In this document: in pieces, positions 42,358 to 53,960 of the stretch
Layout: every line of letters begins with the position of its first letter
How positions within the stretch are numbered: the first letter of the stretch is position 1
Assembly (NCBI GenBank): GCA_023213395.1
Contig: CM041465.1
Coordinates: 99,269,741-99,333,740 of the forward strand
Length of the DNA stretch: 64,000 nucleotides
DNA from: Cycas panzhihuaensis
Taxonomy: Eukaryota; Cycadophyta
Direction: 5' to 3'
The notes under the pieces: generated by a model
Databases searched by the model: none
Told to the model about the DNA's origin: nothing
What the model saw: only the letters and a program-made list of their open reading frames with translations
Position numbers and translations under genes: made by a program

Positions 42358-44324
42358 TGTTTCCAGTATCGGAATGGACTCGAGATGCATGGACACAGGT
42401 TTGTTCAGGTATATGTTCTTACTTTTCTCACCTATGGTTTGATTAAGGTTATTTAGAGTAGGTTGCTTGACAAATGCCTGCCTGCGCGCATTGCCTTTTT
42501 GCTTGCTCATAATGCATGTGCCTCTACGACACTTCGACTATGACGACTCACGGTGAGGCATTCCTTAACGAATCGACACCGTATGGCGCCTGACCACTCA
42601 TGATGTCTCCACAATTTCTGGGATTATTTACGCCGACTTGTTTGTTCTTGTTACAACATGCGCTTATGTTGCAGTCCTTCCTAAGTCCGGTCTAACCCTT
42701 AGTTAGGGCTCTTTGCATCATTCGGGTACACCTTGCTTGCCTGGGCCTTCCTCGGTGATGTAATTCATGATTAGTCCTTGTTCTCACCTCAAAACGATTT
42801 TCTATTTATTTTTCTCTTTTTTTGATTTGATTGATCTGCGGTAAACTAAGCGATCTGCGGAATTGCTGCGAGTTTGCAGATGCAACTGTTGAAATTTAAA
42901 AAAGAACCACGACGATTTCGCGTTTTTCAGGCTAACTGCGTGGCTCCGTCTGATTGGGCGCCCCAACGTCTCCAACGTTCACTTACCGTAAATAAGAAAT
43001 AAAAGGATTTTTTTTACTCATTTGCAGGATTCTAAGGCTGATTTTTCAAGACTTCCAAGAGCAACTCTTCACAAAAACACAAGAGAAGGACACAGAAATC
43101 AGAGAGCTTCATGTATAGCAGTTGGACAGAGGTGTAGTGGGCTGCCATAAGCTGGAGTTGCAGGGCTATTCGCCCCCTCATTCTCCACAACAAGTTCCAC
43201 TCTCCCTTACAAATGCTCAAAGATCCAAGGGATTTCTTCACTAAAAAGGCTACTCCAAGGATCAACTTTCAGCTCTCAACTTGCATGGAGCTTCTCCCAT
43301 CTATACTCATGCAAAAAACACTCAAGACCAGCCCCTAGACATTGTTGGTTGCTGCTGCTCTAAGTGGCCAAGTGCATGCATGCATGCCCTTTCTCATACA
43401 AGGTATTTCTTGTTTCTTGTTGGTGCTTTTTTCCTTACTTTTTTGTTGTTCTACTTGCAAGCTCTTTTCCCCCCATTGCATTCACTTTCTTTGATATTTC
43501 CTTGGTCATCCACTGAAAGTAATCTTAGCTAGTTGTAGCTTTCCTATAGTGCTGCCCTAGATTGGGGTTATTTCCTTGCATTTCCTTGAGATTCATTCTT
43601 TCCCTCTAAGCTATCCCTTCCACCCTTTTCTGAGTTGGCCAGTGTAAAGGGTTTCACACGAGGATTTGAGGGAGATAGGCGGGGTTCCGTCCCTCATTTC
43701 CGTCCTTCTCCCCAAGGGTTCCGTCCCTTGTCCTCTCTCCCTTTACCATCCGTGTTGTCTTAGGAAACGGAGCTAGGGAGGCCTAAGAGAGTTGGTTTGA
43801 GCTTTCCCTTTGGTGTAGGTAACTCATCACTACCCGTCTCACCTTGTTGCCCGCTAACGTTTCCTTCCCGAACCCCGTGGAGACCTCCCGTGGGTGAGTT
43901 AGCCATCTCGAGACTATACTCAGTCCCATGTAGTATGTTTTATGGTGCATGACAGTGTATATGCTTATCACGTAGTTTTATTTCATTTTTTGCTACGTTC
44001 TAGCGCATAACTCAAGTTATTTAGCTTAGTTGATTTTATTCCCATATATATATATATATATATATATATCTTCTTTATAGTAGCCTCTCTCCGAGAGGAA
44101 GGTGCTCTCTACTTGTCTGCAGGATCGCATTGGAGGAGGTGGTGCGAGGAGACGAACCCGTTCTTGGGTCGGCTCGCTGCAGTAATTCTTCCCTTTAGCG
44201 TTGAGTTCTTTTTTTCGTCTTTTCATTTCGTTTGATTTCGCATGCTCATGGGGAGGTAAGTGGACCCCCTTCGCCACCGTTGGCCAACGTTGCATGCGTG
44301 GAGGAAAGAGGAAAGGAGCACAAC
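42358..44324 (+). repeat. Element E 3' LTR, first part, cut by element F
   Basis: Starts TGTTTCC and matches the 5' LTR up to the F insertion; the remainder continues at 60487. The preceding polypurine tract is degraded. Compared with the 5' LTR this copy has many 1-10 bp gaps at GC-rich words. Confidence 0.88.
44320..44324. repeat. Target-site duplication ACAAC of element F (left copy)
   Basis: ACAAC here and at 60482-60486 lie just outside the TG...CA ends of F, and the interrupted LTR sequence resumes in register. Confidence 0.9.
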
Positions 44325-46843
44325 TGAAACGCTCTCTCCGGGAATGCGATCCTACGTCTAGCAAAGAAATACAAACACAACACTGACTGGGGTAGACAGC
44401 GAGAATCTCACCTCACGGGTCGTCCGTGCACCGGAGGGCGGGTTCAGGGACTCCAAGGTGCCTGGTTGCTTCCAAGTAGCCGTGCAAATACAAGGCCTTC
44501 CTACCCTTCGGATGGCCGGGAAGGAAAAGGAAACCTCGCGCGTTGCGGCTTCTCAAGGTAATGAGAAGGCAACGAGGGAGAAACAAACTCAACGTGCAAC
44601 GGGTGTGAAGTAAGGTATGGTTGGGGTATGCAACGTAAACGGGTCTTTTGTCTCTATGTAATGCAAAGTAAAAAGCAGTCTGAAAAGTAAACGCAAAATA
44701 AAAGACTATTTCCTTTTTCCTTTATATTTCTTTCTCTTTTACCTATCAAGCATGTATGAAAAGCAAGAATGATAAAAAGGGGAAAAACAAAGGAAATGCG
44801 AGGAATACCTGGATCCGGCGGTTGAGGTTGAAGCGCGGATCCTCTCTCTCGGTTGCGCTCCTTTCCTTTCTCCTCCACGCATGCAACGTCGATCGAAGGC
44901 GACGAAGGGGGTTTACTTACCTCCCCTAGGGCATGCAAAGACTGAATAAAAAGGAAAGAACGAAAAGCAAAGTTCGAAATGAAAAGGGAGAAGGAATACC
45001 GTGCGAGAGCCGACCGGCAACGGGTTGATCTCATACACCACTCCCTCTAACGTGATCCTGCAAACAAACAGAGAGAACGCCTTCCTCTCGGGGGAGAGGC
45101 TACGAAGCACGACAAGATATATATGTATATACTGAAATGAAATCAACTAAACTAGAGAAATCAAGTTACGCACCAACACGTAACGAAAATGAAACAACAC
45201 TGCACGGTAACCATACAAACTGTCATGCACCACAAAATGTACTCTATGGGACTGAGTATAGCCTCGGGATGGCTAACTCACCCACGAGAGGTCTCCACGG
45301 GGTCCGGGAAGGTAATGCTAGTAGGTAACGAGGTGAGACAGGTAGTGACAGGTTGCCTACACCAAGGGAAAAGAACTCAAACCGACTCTCTTAGGTTTCC
45401 CTAACTCCGTTTCCTAAGAAAGAGCGGGTGATAAAGGGAGAGAGAGGACAAGGGACGAAACCCTTAGGGAGAAGGATGGCAAGGGGGGACGGAACCCCGC
45501 CTATCTCCCTCTAATCCTCGCGTGAAACCCTTTATACCGACTAGCTTAGAAAATGGTGAAAGAGAAAGCTAAAAAGGGGAGGATGAGCCTCAAGGAAATG
45601 CAACTAATCTAGGGCAGCGCGATAGTAAGTCACACTAGCCAAGATTACTTGCATCTAATGACAAAAGAAGATCCCAAAGAAAGTATATGCAAAAGAGAGG
45701 AAGGAAATTACAAGTAGAACCATCAAAAAGCAAGGAAAAAGCACCAACAAGAAGCAAAAAATACCTTGAATGGAGGAGAGCATGCATGCATTCACTTGGC
45801 CACTTGGAGCAGCAGCCCAAACAATGTCTAAGAGGTGGTGTTGGGTGTCCTTTGCAAGAGGGCAGAGGAGTGAAACTCCATGCAAGTTGGGAGCTTGAAA
45901 ATGGGTCCTTGGAGTGGTCTTTTTGGTGAGAAAATCCCTCGAAGCTTTGAGTCTTTGTGAGGGAAGGTGGTACTCGTGATGGAGCTCCGTAGGGGGCAGC
46001 AATGGCCCTGCAACTCCAGCTGGTATCAGCCTACTTCACCTCTGTCCCACTATTGTAAGAGAAGTTCTTCTTTCAATGTGTCTTTTCCTTGTCTTTTTCT
46101 TGAAGAGTTACTCTTAAAAAACTCAAAAAGTGAAGTCAAGAATCCAAAATGAATAAAAAAAAGGCTTTTATGCCTTGGCCATAGCAAGTGAACGTTGGGG
46201 GCCTCGGGGCGCCTCCAATCGTACGGAGCCACGCCGATTCGTGAAAAACGCGGACAACATCGGCGTGCTTTCTCTTTTTTAAATTTTAAACAATCGTACT
46301 GCGGCAAACTCTGCAGATCAAGAACTTCATGCAGTGCCGCTTAGTTTCTGCGATCAACCCAATTTAAAAAGAGAGAAAACAACATAAAAATCGGGTTTTG
46401 GGGCTAGGTGGGGGCTAAGCACGAAATACATCAATTGGGGAAGGCCTAGCGGTAGGCAAGTACCCAAAACGGTGCAAAGAGTCCTATCTAAGGGTCAAAC
46501 CGGGCTTAGGAAGGATTTGCAGCATAAGTGGCATGTTATAACAAGAACACACAAGCTGGCAAGAGCATTCCGAGAGACCATGGAGACATCGCGAGTGGCT
46601 GTATGCCATACGGGGTGTCGCATTCGCTGAGGAATGCCCCCGCTGTAAGTCATCATAGGCTGAGGGGTGCCATTAGGCACATGCGTTATGAGCAGGCAAT
46701 CAAACAAATGCATGTTGGCAGGCAGATGTCAATCAAACTATTCTAGACTACTCTAGCACTCATAAGTAAGAAAAGTAAGAACAGATACCTGAACAAACCT
46801 GTGCCGATGTGTCTCGAGTCCATTCCCAATAGCTGGGAAACAC
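44325..46843 (-). repeat. Element F 3' LTR (2519 bp)
   Basis: Outer end TGAAACGC, inner end GGGAAACA followed by the polypurine tract. Very similar to 57990-60481. Confidence 0.9.
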
Positions 46844-46855
46844 TGCCCCCTTGGC
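46844..46855 (-). other. Element F polypurine tract
   Basis: Minus-strand CCAAGGGGGCAG, identical to B. Confidence 0.85.
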
Positions 46856-47208
46856 AGCAGAGCCTCACTGCTCGGAAGCGTAATGTGATGGCGAATGCTG
46901 ACAATCAAGAAACATGAGTAGCACATGCACATATATATATATAAGCAATAAAGAGCAGCACGTGGACCAAGGGTGTAGGCAAGTGTCATGGCGGAACGCG
47001 TGGGCCGTGTGAGGCAGACGAGGACAACGTAGGGGCTGCCCACGTGTCGCCAAAACATCGACCTGAAACTGAAATAAGCAGTGAAACGGGATGCCCCCCC
47101 CCCCGTTGCCAAGGCGCAACGTGAAGTAAGAGGGCATCGAACAAGGTAGAGCAGGTATATCTAACTAACAGCGACTAGAGGCTTGGGCACGGGCTGGCCG
47201 GACAAGCC

Positions 47209-47604
47209 TCAAGGGCGGTCACCTAGAAGAGGGAGGCGACGCTCAAGGATGAGGCGGACGAGGTCACCGGCGCTGAGGTGCCTCGGGATATGCTGGATAT
47301 CTACCGATGAGAAACAAGCCGTGAGAGACTGGCGGCGGTCTGAGGTCCTCAGTGAGGGCATCGCACCGTAAACCCGGTGAGATGGGACACCACGACCGAG
47401 AATCGCAAAACAACACAATGGAACCGTGATGGAAACGAAGAGCATCGATGGGGCTTCAATAACGACCATGTACTCGGCCGTTATTGGTAGCCTTGGGAAG
47501 AAAGACTGAACGCATGTAATCGTGCGGGAGGGACTACGAAGAATCCGCAGCGGAAGGCGGGGTTGCCGCGACTTCCACCATCGGTGTGAAACGAGGAGAG
47601 ACAT
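47209..47604 (-). pseudogene. Element F second RNase H (archaeal type)
   Basis: ATG at 47604. The reading switches frame within the first 15 codons, so FTDGGS is out of frame with the rest. Recognisable are AEYMVVIEA, the FAILGRGVPSH block (a frameshifted CDSQVVVSH) and VDIQHIPRHLSAGDLVRLIL with the conserved His and Asp. Several short deletions separate it from E. Confidence 0.72.
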
Positions 47605-48128
47605 GGTCGGTGCTAGATTCGACAATAGGCGAGTAGTAATGCAAGCAAAAAATAAAGACTCGAATAGCAAGTGCAAAGCGGGAGAAGGGTAGGAGGACCT
47701 AGCAGAGGTTACACGAGAACGAGAACAAGCGATCGTGGCACCCACCGGGAGTAAGCGGAGAAAAGGCACCCCAGTCCCCAAAAGTTGCTTTGGGAAGCAA
47801 AACATGCCCCCAGGGGGGGGAGCATTTTCTCTGGGGGTCCCAGGAGCGAAAAAGGGCTGCGAAAATGAGTCCGGAGCGGTGAAACGAGCCAAACGAGTAT
47901 AAACTCGGGCATGCACGGGAGCAACGCGCAAAACGGCGAAAAAGGCCCCCCCCCCAGAAAGTGCGAACATGAGGTGCCATAAATGCCTTCGCAAGAGGAG
48001 GCATGAAGGGCGTCCATGGAGCACAATGGGCGACAGGGCCAGAAGGCAAAGGTTACCAGCGCGATAAGATGGTCCCAACAACTGTCACGAAGCTAAGAAT
48101 GGAGGAAGTGCCCCCTGGGGCCCCCGCC
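47605..48128. promoter_or_regulatory. Divergent intergenic region between RNase H and PMD-like gene (element F)
   Basis: Counterpart of 13118-13657 in B. The minus strand is rich in CT and has an unrecognised open frame also seen in E (41159-41458). No motif identified. Confidence 0.4.
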
Positions 48129-48136
48129 TATATAAG
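48129..48136 (+). promoter_or_regulatory. TATA box of the antisense PMD-like gene (element F)
   Basis: TATATAAG followed by GAAAACTAATGAAAATGG, as in B, D and E. Confidence 0.65.
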
Positions 48137-48548
48137 GAAAACTAATGAAAATGGGATTCATTTTCACCGGCTCTCGTCTTGAAACCGAGCCTTTTCCCTA
48201 CGACGCGAGTGCTACCGACTTAGAGCACGCCGAGGAGGATCCGACTGGATTCGTGCGAGGCAGTGTCACGATCTCGGGGGCGCTATGGCGGCCGTCGAGG
48301 CCGCACCAGTGAGTGGATCTAACAAAACCTTTGTCATTTCAGAATTTAAAGTTAATTGCTTTTTATTTAAATTTAATGCTTTTTTACGCCCCTTATGGGC
48401 GATTAGGAACCTCTCGGTCCGATTGGACCCGAAAGAGGCGGGGACACAGGCATTAAGCGTACGGTCCGGTGGGCCACATGGGGTCCACCGCAAAATTTTA
48501 TTTTCCGCCAAAACCCCTCTTTAGGGGTTCTTGGCCATCTGCATGACC

Positions 48549-48570
48549 AAGATCGCGGCACTGCGATCTT
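48549..48570 (+). other. Hairpin 1 in intron 1 (element F)
   Basis: AAGATCGC and GCGATCTT arms enclose 6 nt. Confidence 0.65.
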
Positions 48571-48611
48571 TCTTGCAGATCGCAATGGGAAGAGATCGCC
48601 ATGAGGGCCCT

Positions 48612-48639
48612 CTAAATTTAGCGATGCAGCTAAATTTGG
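48612..48639 (+). other. Hairpin 2 in intron 1 (element F)
   Basis: CTAAATTTAGC and GCTAAATTTGG arms enclose 6 nt. Confidence 0.6.
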
Positions 48640-50632
48640 AGCCAGACGCAGTGGGAAATCGAGAAAACAAGGAAGGGGGGCCCAAATAGCCCTCCAAACC
48701 AAAAGGACGGTGACCCAAGCGGTAGGAGCCTAGGTGACTGCTAGGAGACTAACTCTGACTGACTTTGGCTGGTTGCAGGTAGTTATCGCGGTGGATAACC
48801 GCGAGAATGTCAGCATGCCCATCTTGAGCTACTTGGAGATGTCGACGGAGGAGGATAGGGCCGGTCTTGAAGAGATGCGGCTGTCTAAGGCCCCGAAGAC
48901 CTCCCGGTTTGCATCGGATCAACGACTGTGGACATAGTGTCGCCTTGGGGACGGGAGGAGGCACGATTTCACTTGCCTCGGATAGGGACATCACCATCAC
49001 CGGAGGATATCAAAGCGGATCCGGGGAGTACACCGTGACGGGAGACCCGTGAGGTCGAGGATCGCCACTAGTAATGAGGCGGCACGGGGAGGCCTCCGGT
49101 TCCTCACGGGGAGGCAGCGGAGGGGGGCTCCCCTCCAGACAGTACTTATGTTAGGGATTCCTCGGGCGAGGAAGCTCATTTTGCTATGCATTTTGTTTCG
49201 GATCTCCCGGAAACAGAATTACAGGGAGATCCCAGGAGGATGGGTGGACGCAGCGCGCCGGTGCGAGGCCGGCGAGAGGATGGACTGGGCCACTCTAGTT
49301 GCGGCGAACCTCATCGCCCAATTAGACACTATCAGGCGGTCAGGCAGAGGAGGACTCTCGACTGACGCGTTCTTTGCAGGTCGGTTTTTGATCACTTGGC
49401 GGTGGCACCAAGGGGGCCATTCCCCATAGCGAGGTGGGCCCCGGCGGTCCACAGTGGCGGGGCGAGATTCCGGGGGACGGAGGACCAGGCCCATGTTCGC
49501 CGGTCGGTCGACGCGATGTCACTCGACCTCCTCACTCTGACAGACTACGTGGCAGACCCGTACAGAGCGGTGAGGTGGGCGAGTGATGACCCAGCAGGAG
49601 GGGCAAGAGCCCCTATCGAGGACAGCGACGACGATGACGACGATGGGGGCGATGACAGTGATGATGGGGGAGATGGGGCTGGCCCATCGTGACCTGCGGG
49701 AGAGGCAGGTACATCTCAGTCATCGGGGGATGCAGCAGGACCATCTGGGGCTGCTACAGGAGGGGCAGGCCCATCAGGAGCTGCAGAGGCAGGCGGCGGC
49801 GAGACCGAGCGCAGGCTCCGGATCGTGAGGAGATCTGGAGGTGCGAGAGTCGAGCCAGCTCCTGCCAAAGATGAGGCAGAGGCAGAGGACGCGCCTGAGG
49901 ACGAGGCACCGGCGACTGGCGGAGAGCCAGGAGAGGGAGACATCGCCCGAGCAGAGGATCCGACAGCCACGGCAGGTGAGATCTAACCGTTTCCTCAGTC
50001 GTTTGACATCTAGATAGATTTTGATTTGATTTTTTCTACACGCATCAAGGATACACACTGACACATGGCATGTTGTATTGACAGGTGTAGCGGAGGTTCA
50101 GAGACTGGTCGAGGCTGCGGTGAAGGAGTTGTTCCCTCAGGTCTACGTAGAGGGGCAACCGCCCATCCAGGCAGAGGACGCGCCAAGGTCGGTGGGAGCC
50201 TACATGCAGGCGTTCGCCCCGCTGGTGAGAGTACGAGACATCTGGGTTGCAGAGACCCAGGAGCACATGGCATTCGGGGCAATGCAGAGCTCGACGCGAC
50301 TGTGGGCGAGCGAGATGAGTCACGGACCCGTGCCTCGAGAGAGCCAGCGGGCTGTGAGGGATCAGGGATCGGCACTCGCTGGCGCCCTGAAGGAGCGCCT
50401 TAAGGCGTCGAGGATAGGGCTAGGCGATGAGGAGGGACTCGAGGCGAGAGGGACCGCATCCAGTCCGCTACAACCAGGTTGGTGGCGAGATGGTCTCGAG
50501 GTCGGCCGGGCCGGACACACACACACACAATGGCTCGACCAGGCGACCTCGGGACGAGGAGAGCGAGGCGGCTCGCGGAGGCCTGGAGGAGCCTCGCAGG
50601 ATGTGGTCCCCGGAGAGGGATCACACAGGTGA

Positions 50633-51393
50633 GAGGCAGGACCCCGTGGTCTGTATCAAACGGCAGCAATAGACCAGGGGACACACACATGTATGATTTT
50701 GACGGGAAAGCGCGGGCCTCCAGGGGGTCATATGTAGGCTCACATGATTGTACTCCCCCTGCAAGGATCCCGGTTTCCCACATACACGATGTACTATGAC
50801 ATTTTTGATATATATATACATACGGGGTAATTGGAACCCCATTTTTGACATGAAATGGCATGTATCATGTATGATAGAGGTAGCATGTATGATTTACTTT
50901 TGTAAATCAATATTTTTTGTAATATGCTGCAGATGTTTGTATGTTGTAAATATTTGTATGTTGATATGTAAATATGTGAATGTATAAATGTATATATTTT
51001 GTTGTAAAGTTTTGTAAATATGCAGGTGTTTCCATCCATGCATGGCCATACGTCTAACAGGAGCGCACGCATCCACCGTGAGCAGAGGTGACCGAGAGGC
51101 GTGAGGTTAGAAGATAGGGCGACATGCATGTCCACAGGGGAGCATAGCGGAATATGCGAAGGAAACGACAAGCGCAAAAAAGGGGAGTACGATACTCCAT
51201 AGCGTCGCCCTAGTTGGGGGATGCTCAAATAGGAAGACAAAGGTTCCCAAGAGACACGGGAACGCGGGTTCCGCGGGAGGAACCGGAAGAAAAACCGAAA
51301 ACCCATCTTAAATGGCCATTCTACCCGGGGTTGGGAAGAATGGAGACAATTTAAAATGGTAGTTTAAGCTCATTTCGGAGCATGGTAAGGAAA
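50633..51393. other. Region between PMD-like gene and integrase end (element F)
   Basis: AT-rich in its middle (about 50.8-51.0 kb), with TA- and GTA-rich runs. It probably holds the convergent 3' ends of gag-pol and the antisense gene. No gene recognised. Confidence 0.5.
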
Positions 51394-52632
51394 TCACGCA
51401 TAGAACTTCTTGAGGAACTTCCCGTTGACCGCTTTTTCAAACTCCAAACCATCCAAGGTGGCGATCCTGTAGGCGCCGTTATCGAGGCTCTCGAGAACGA
51501 CGAAGGGACCTACCCACTTGGGCCCGAATTTGGCCAAGTGATCGTAGAGATACTCTAATTTGAGGACGTGGTCCCCAGGATACAAAGGACGGGCACGAAG
51601 GTGTTTATCGTATGTCCTTTGCAAACGGGCTTTCGAAGCGAGGTTCGCTTGATAAGCCGCTAGGCACCTCTCATCCAGGGCCTCGAGGTCTAGGAGACGA
51701 GCCTGGCGAGTAGACTCCTCATCGATGAGGCCTCGAAGGGAGACCCAGAGAGAAGGGACCTCCACTTCCAACGGAAGTATCGCTTTAGTCCCGTAGACTA
51801 ACGAGAATGGAGTCATCCCGGTAGCCGTCCGGATAGAGGTGCGATAAGCCCACAGAGCGGAAGGGAGCTGGATATGCCAGTCTCTTTGAGACTGAGCGAC
51901 AGTTTTCTTCAAGATGCCAATGAGCGTCTTGTTGAAAGACTCAATCTGCCCATTGGCTTGGGGGTAATAAGGGAACGACGTCTTGTGTGAGATTTTAAAT
52001 TTCTCACACAATTCGTCCATCTCCTTATTACAGAAGGGAGTTCCATTATCCGTAACTAGGATGTCTGGAATTCCGAACCGACAGATAATGTGCTAGTAGA
52101 CGAAGGTGGCCATCGTCTTGCCAGGGGTAGTGGACAGGGGGATCGCCTCTGCCCATTTAGTAAAGTACTCGGTAGCGGTTAGGATGTATTTATGTTGTGC
52201 GGAAGATGGTGGTGATATAGCCCCGATGAGGTCTAAACCCCATTGCGAAAAGGGCCACGGAGACACGATAGGGTGTAGTGCCTCGGAAGGTACGTGAGAG
52301 ACGTTGGCGTGCTCTTGGCAACGCCAGCATCTAAGGGCGCAAGCGTGGGCGCCCTGAACAAGGATTTGCCAGTATAGCCATGTGCAGGATCCTTTGGGCT
52401 ATGGATTGGTCCCAAAGTGGCCCCATAAATGCCATGGTGGCACTCATGAGTATTTGGTCCGCTTCGTCGGGAGCGACGCAATCATCGAAGGATCCCATCG
52501 GCGATCTTTATACAACACCCCGTCCATGAGGAGGTGTTGCCCTAGCGATGCGCGGACACGTGACTGACTTTCTTCTTGGCTTCGGGGCGATATTCTTGCT
52601 GAGTCAAATATCGCACGATATCGCCATACCAC
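51394..52632 (-). pseudogene. Element F integrase
   Basis: Inserts the cDNA into chromosomal DNA. The zinc-binding N-terminus is visible in pieces (GVLYKDRRWDPSM, HECHHGIYG, then a Cys-containing block). The core follows with a DLIGAISPPSS-type block holding the first Asp, TDNGTPF (second Asp, about 52040) and PQANGQIESFNKTLIGILKK (Glu). After that a clean frame from 52020 to the stop at 51394 holds WAYRTSIRTATGMTPFSLVY, LDLEALDERCLAAYQ, PLYPGDHVLKLEYLYDHLAK and KWVGPFVVLESLDNGAYRIA. One in-frame stop (FVY*HII) and frameshifts lie above 52020. No chromodomain is seen, as expected for the Tat-like lineage. Confidence 0.85.
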
Positions 52633-52672
52633 TCGCTATCGGTGAGTGGGTGAGGAGGAGCATCCTGGACGG

Positions 52673-53035
52673 TCATGATGGACTCATCCGGGAAGGAGTC
52701 GCCAGTGGACGCCGCTCTCGTTGGGGATGGCGATCGCCTAACTGCTCCGCCACTACCATTCCCTTCTTCGACTTCACACGACCGCAAGTCGAATTCTTCG
52801 CAGTGATAGCCCAACGCCCCGCCCCACCACCAAATCCGAGCAAGTGGCAAGTAGCAGGGATCGACCGAACGATCACCTTAGTCGTATTGCCGAGCAAGTA
52901 GTGCCGAAATTTCTTGGTCGCATGGACCAAGGAGAGGCATTCCTTTTCGGCGGAGGGATAGTTTAATTCAGCAGCAACGAGGGTGCGGCTAATGAAATAA
53001 ATGGCCCTCTCAGTTCCTGCATCGTCCTCCTGCAT
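52673..53035 (-). pseudogene. Element F first RNase H (within pol)
   Basis: Contains [40 protein letters not shown] and VIVRSIP, the gypsy-type RNase H segment following RT. The DAS-type start lies in a broken frame above 53035, and the frame shifts after the P-A-T block. This is the regular pol RNase H and is distinct from the archaeal-type one at 47.2-47.6 kb, so F carries two. Confidence 0.82.
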
Positions 53036-53099
53036 GGCATTGCGCAGGGATTCGTCGGTTCTTAGGTGTATAAGATGAAGGGCCTATCAGGCGAGGAGG

Positions 53100-53960
53100 C
53101 GCCAAGTGGGGCGGATCTGAGCTTCCTTGAGCCCTACGAAGGCCTTTTGGGTCTTGTCTGACTAGACAAAAGGAGCTCCTTTCTTCAATAGGTTCGTGAG
53201 GGGCTTGGCGTTTATGGCGAAATCTGCCAAAAAGCGCCTCAAGAAACCAAGCCTGCCTAGGAACGACTTAATTTGTCGTTGGGTCTTAGGCGGCGACATG
53301 TCAAGGATCACCTTGACTTTTTCCAGATCGATTTGGATCCCTTGTTAAGACACGAGGAAACCAAGGAGTTTGCCCGAGGTAACGGCAAACACGCATTTCA
53401 GCGGGTTCAAGCTAACATGGTACTTGCGGCATCTCACGAAGATGGCACGCAAGTCAGAAAGATGATGGGCTCTGGAGTGGGAGAGGCCCATCATGTCGTC
53501 CATGAAGACCTCCAACGTATTGTTGATGAGGTCGTGGAAGATGAAATACATGGCCCTTTGATAAGTAGCCCCTGCATTTTTAAGACCAAAGGGCATCGCC
53601 TTATAGGCGAAGGTGCCCCATGGCGTGGTGAAGGCCTTGTGACCGGCCTGGGAGATTTGGATCCGTTATAGCCGGAGAAGCCGTCCATCAGGGACATAAC
53701 TTCGAATCCGGCCGTGCGATCGATTATTTGATCGATGAAAGGAAGGGGAAAGTTGTCCTTAGGACAAGCGTTATTTATGTCGCGAAAATCGACACAAATA
53801 CGAATGGTCCCGTTCTTTTTAGCAATGGGAACGATATTCGATACCCACTTGGGGTAATCGATGGAGGAAATAAGTCCCGCTTCCAGAAGCTTCTCAACTT
53901 CCATCTTAACGACGGCTGAGAGCTTCAGGTGAAGGGGACGCTACTTCTGACGCATGGGGC
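53100..53960 (-). pseudogene. Element F reverse transcriptase
   Basis: Copies the RNA genome. KLLEAGLISSIDYPKWVSNI, VPIAKKNGTIRICVDFRDIN, ACPKDNFPLPFIDQIID and SLMDGFSGYN (finger and palm with the first catalytic Asp) are in one frame. After a frameshift come MPFGLKNAGATYQRAM, EVFMDDMMG (the Y/F-x-D-D catalytic pair) and LKCVFAVTSGKLLGFLVS. The catalytic residues are present but the frame is broken at about 53660 and again below 53345. Confidence 0.87.

Larger units (their letters stand above)
48147..50632 (+). pseudogene. Antisense plant-mobile-domain-like gene, element F
   Basis: First exon 48147 to a GTGAGTGG donor near 48309; intron 1 to GTTGCAG at 48777-48778; exon 2 48779-49975; intron 2 49976-50084 (109 bp); last exon from 50085. 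Exon 2 starts VVIAVDNRENVSMPILSYLE and contains GERMDWATLVAANLIAQLD, a frameshift before PFPIARWAPAVH, SLDLLTLTDYVADPYRAVRW and an acidic run like that in E. Intron 2 joins in frame (phase 1) into GVAEVQRLVEAAVKELFP. The 3' part codes for a charged region with THTHT repeats. Frameshifts after FHLP-like and after AQLDTIRR make it a broken copy. Confidence 0.68.
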
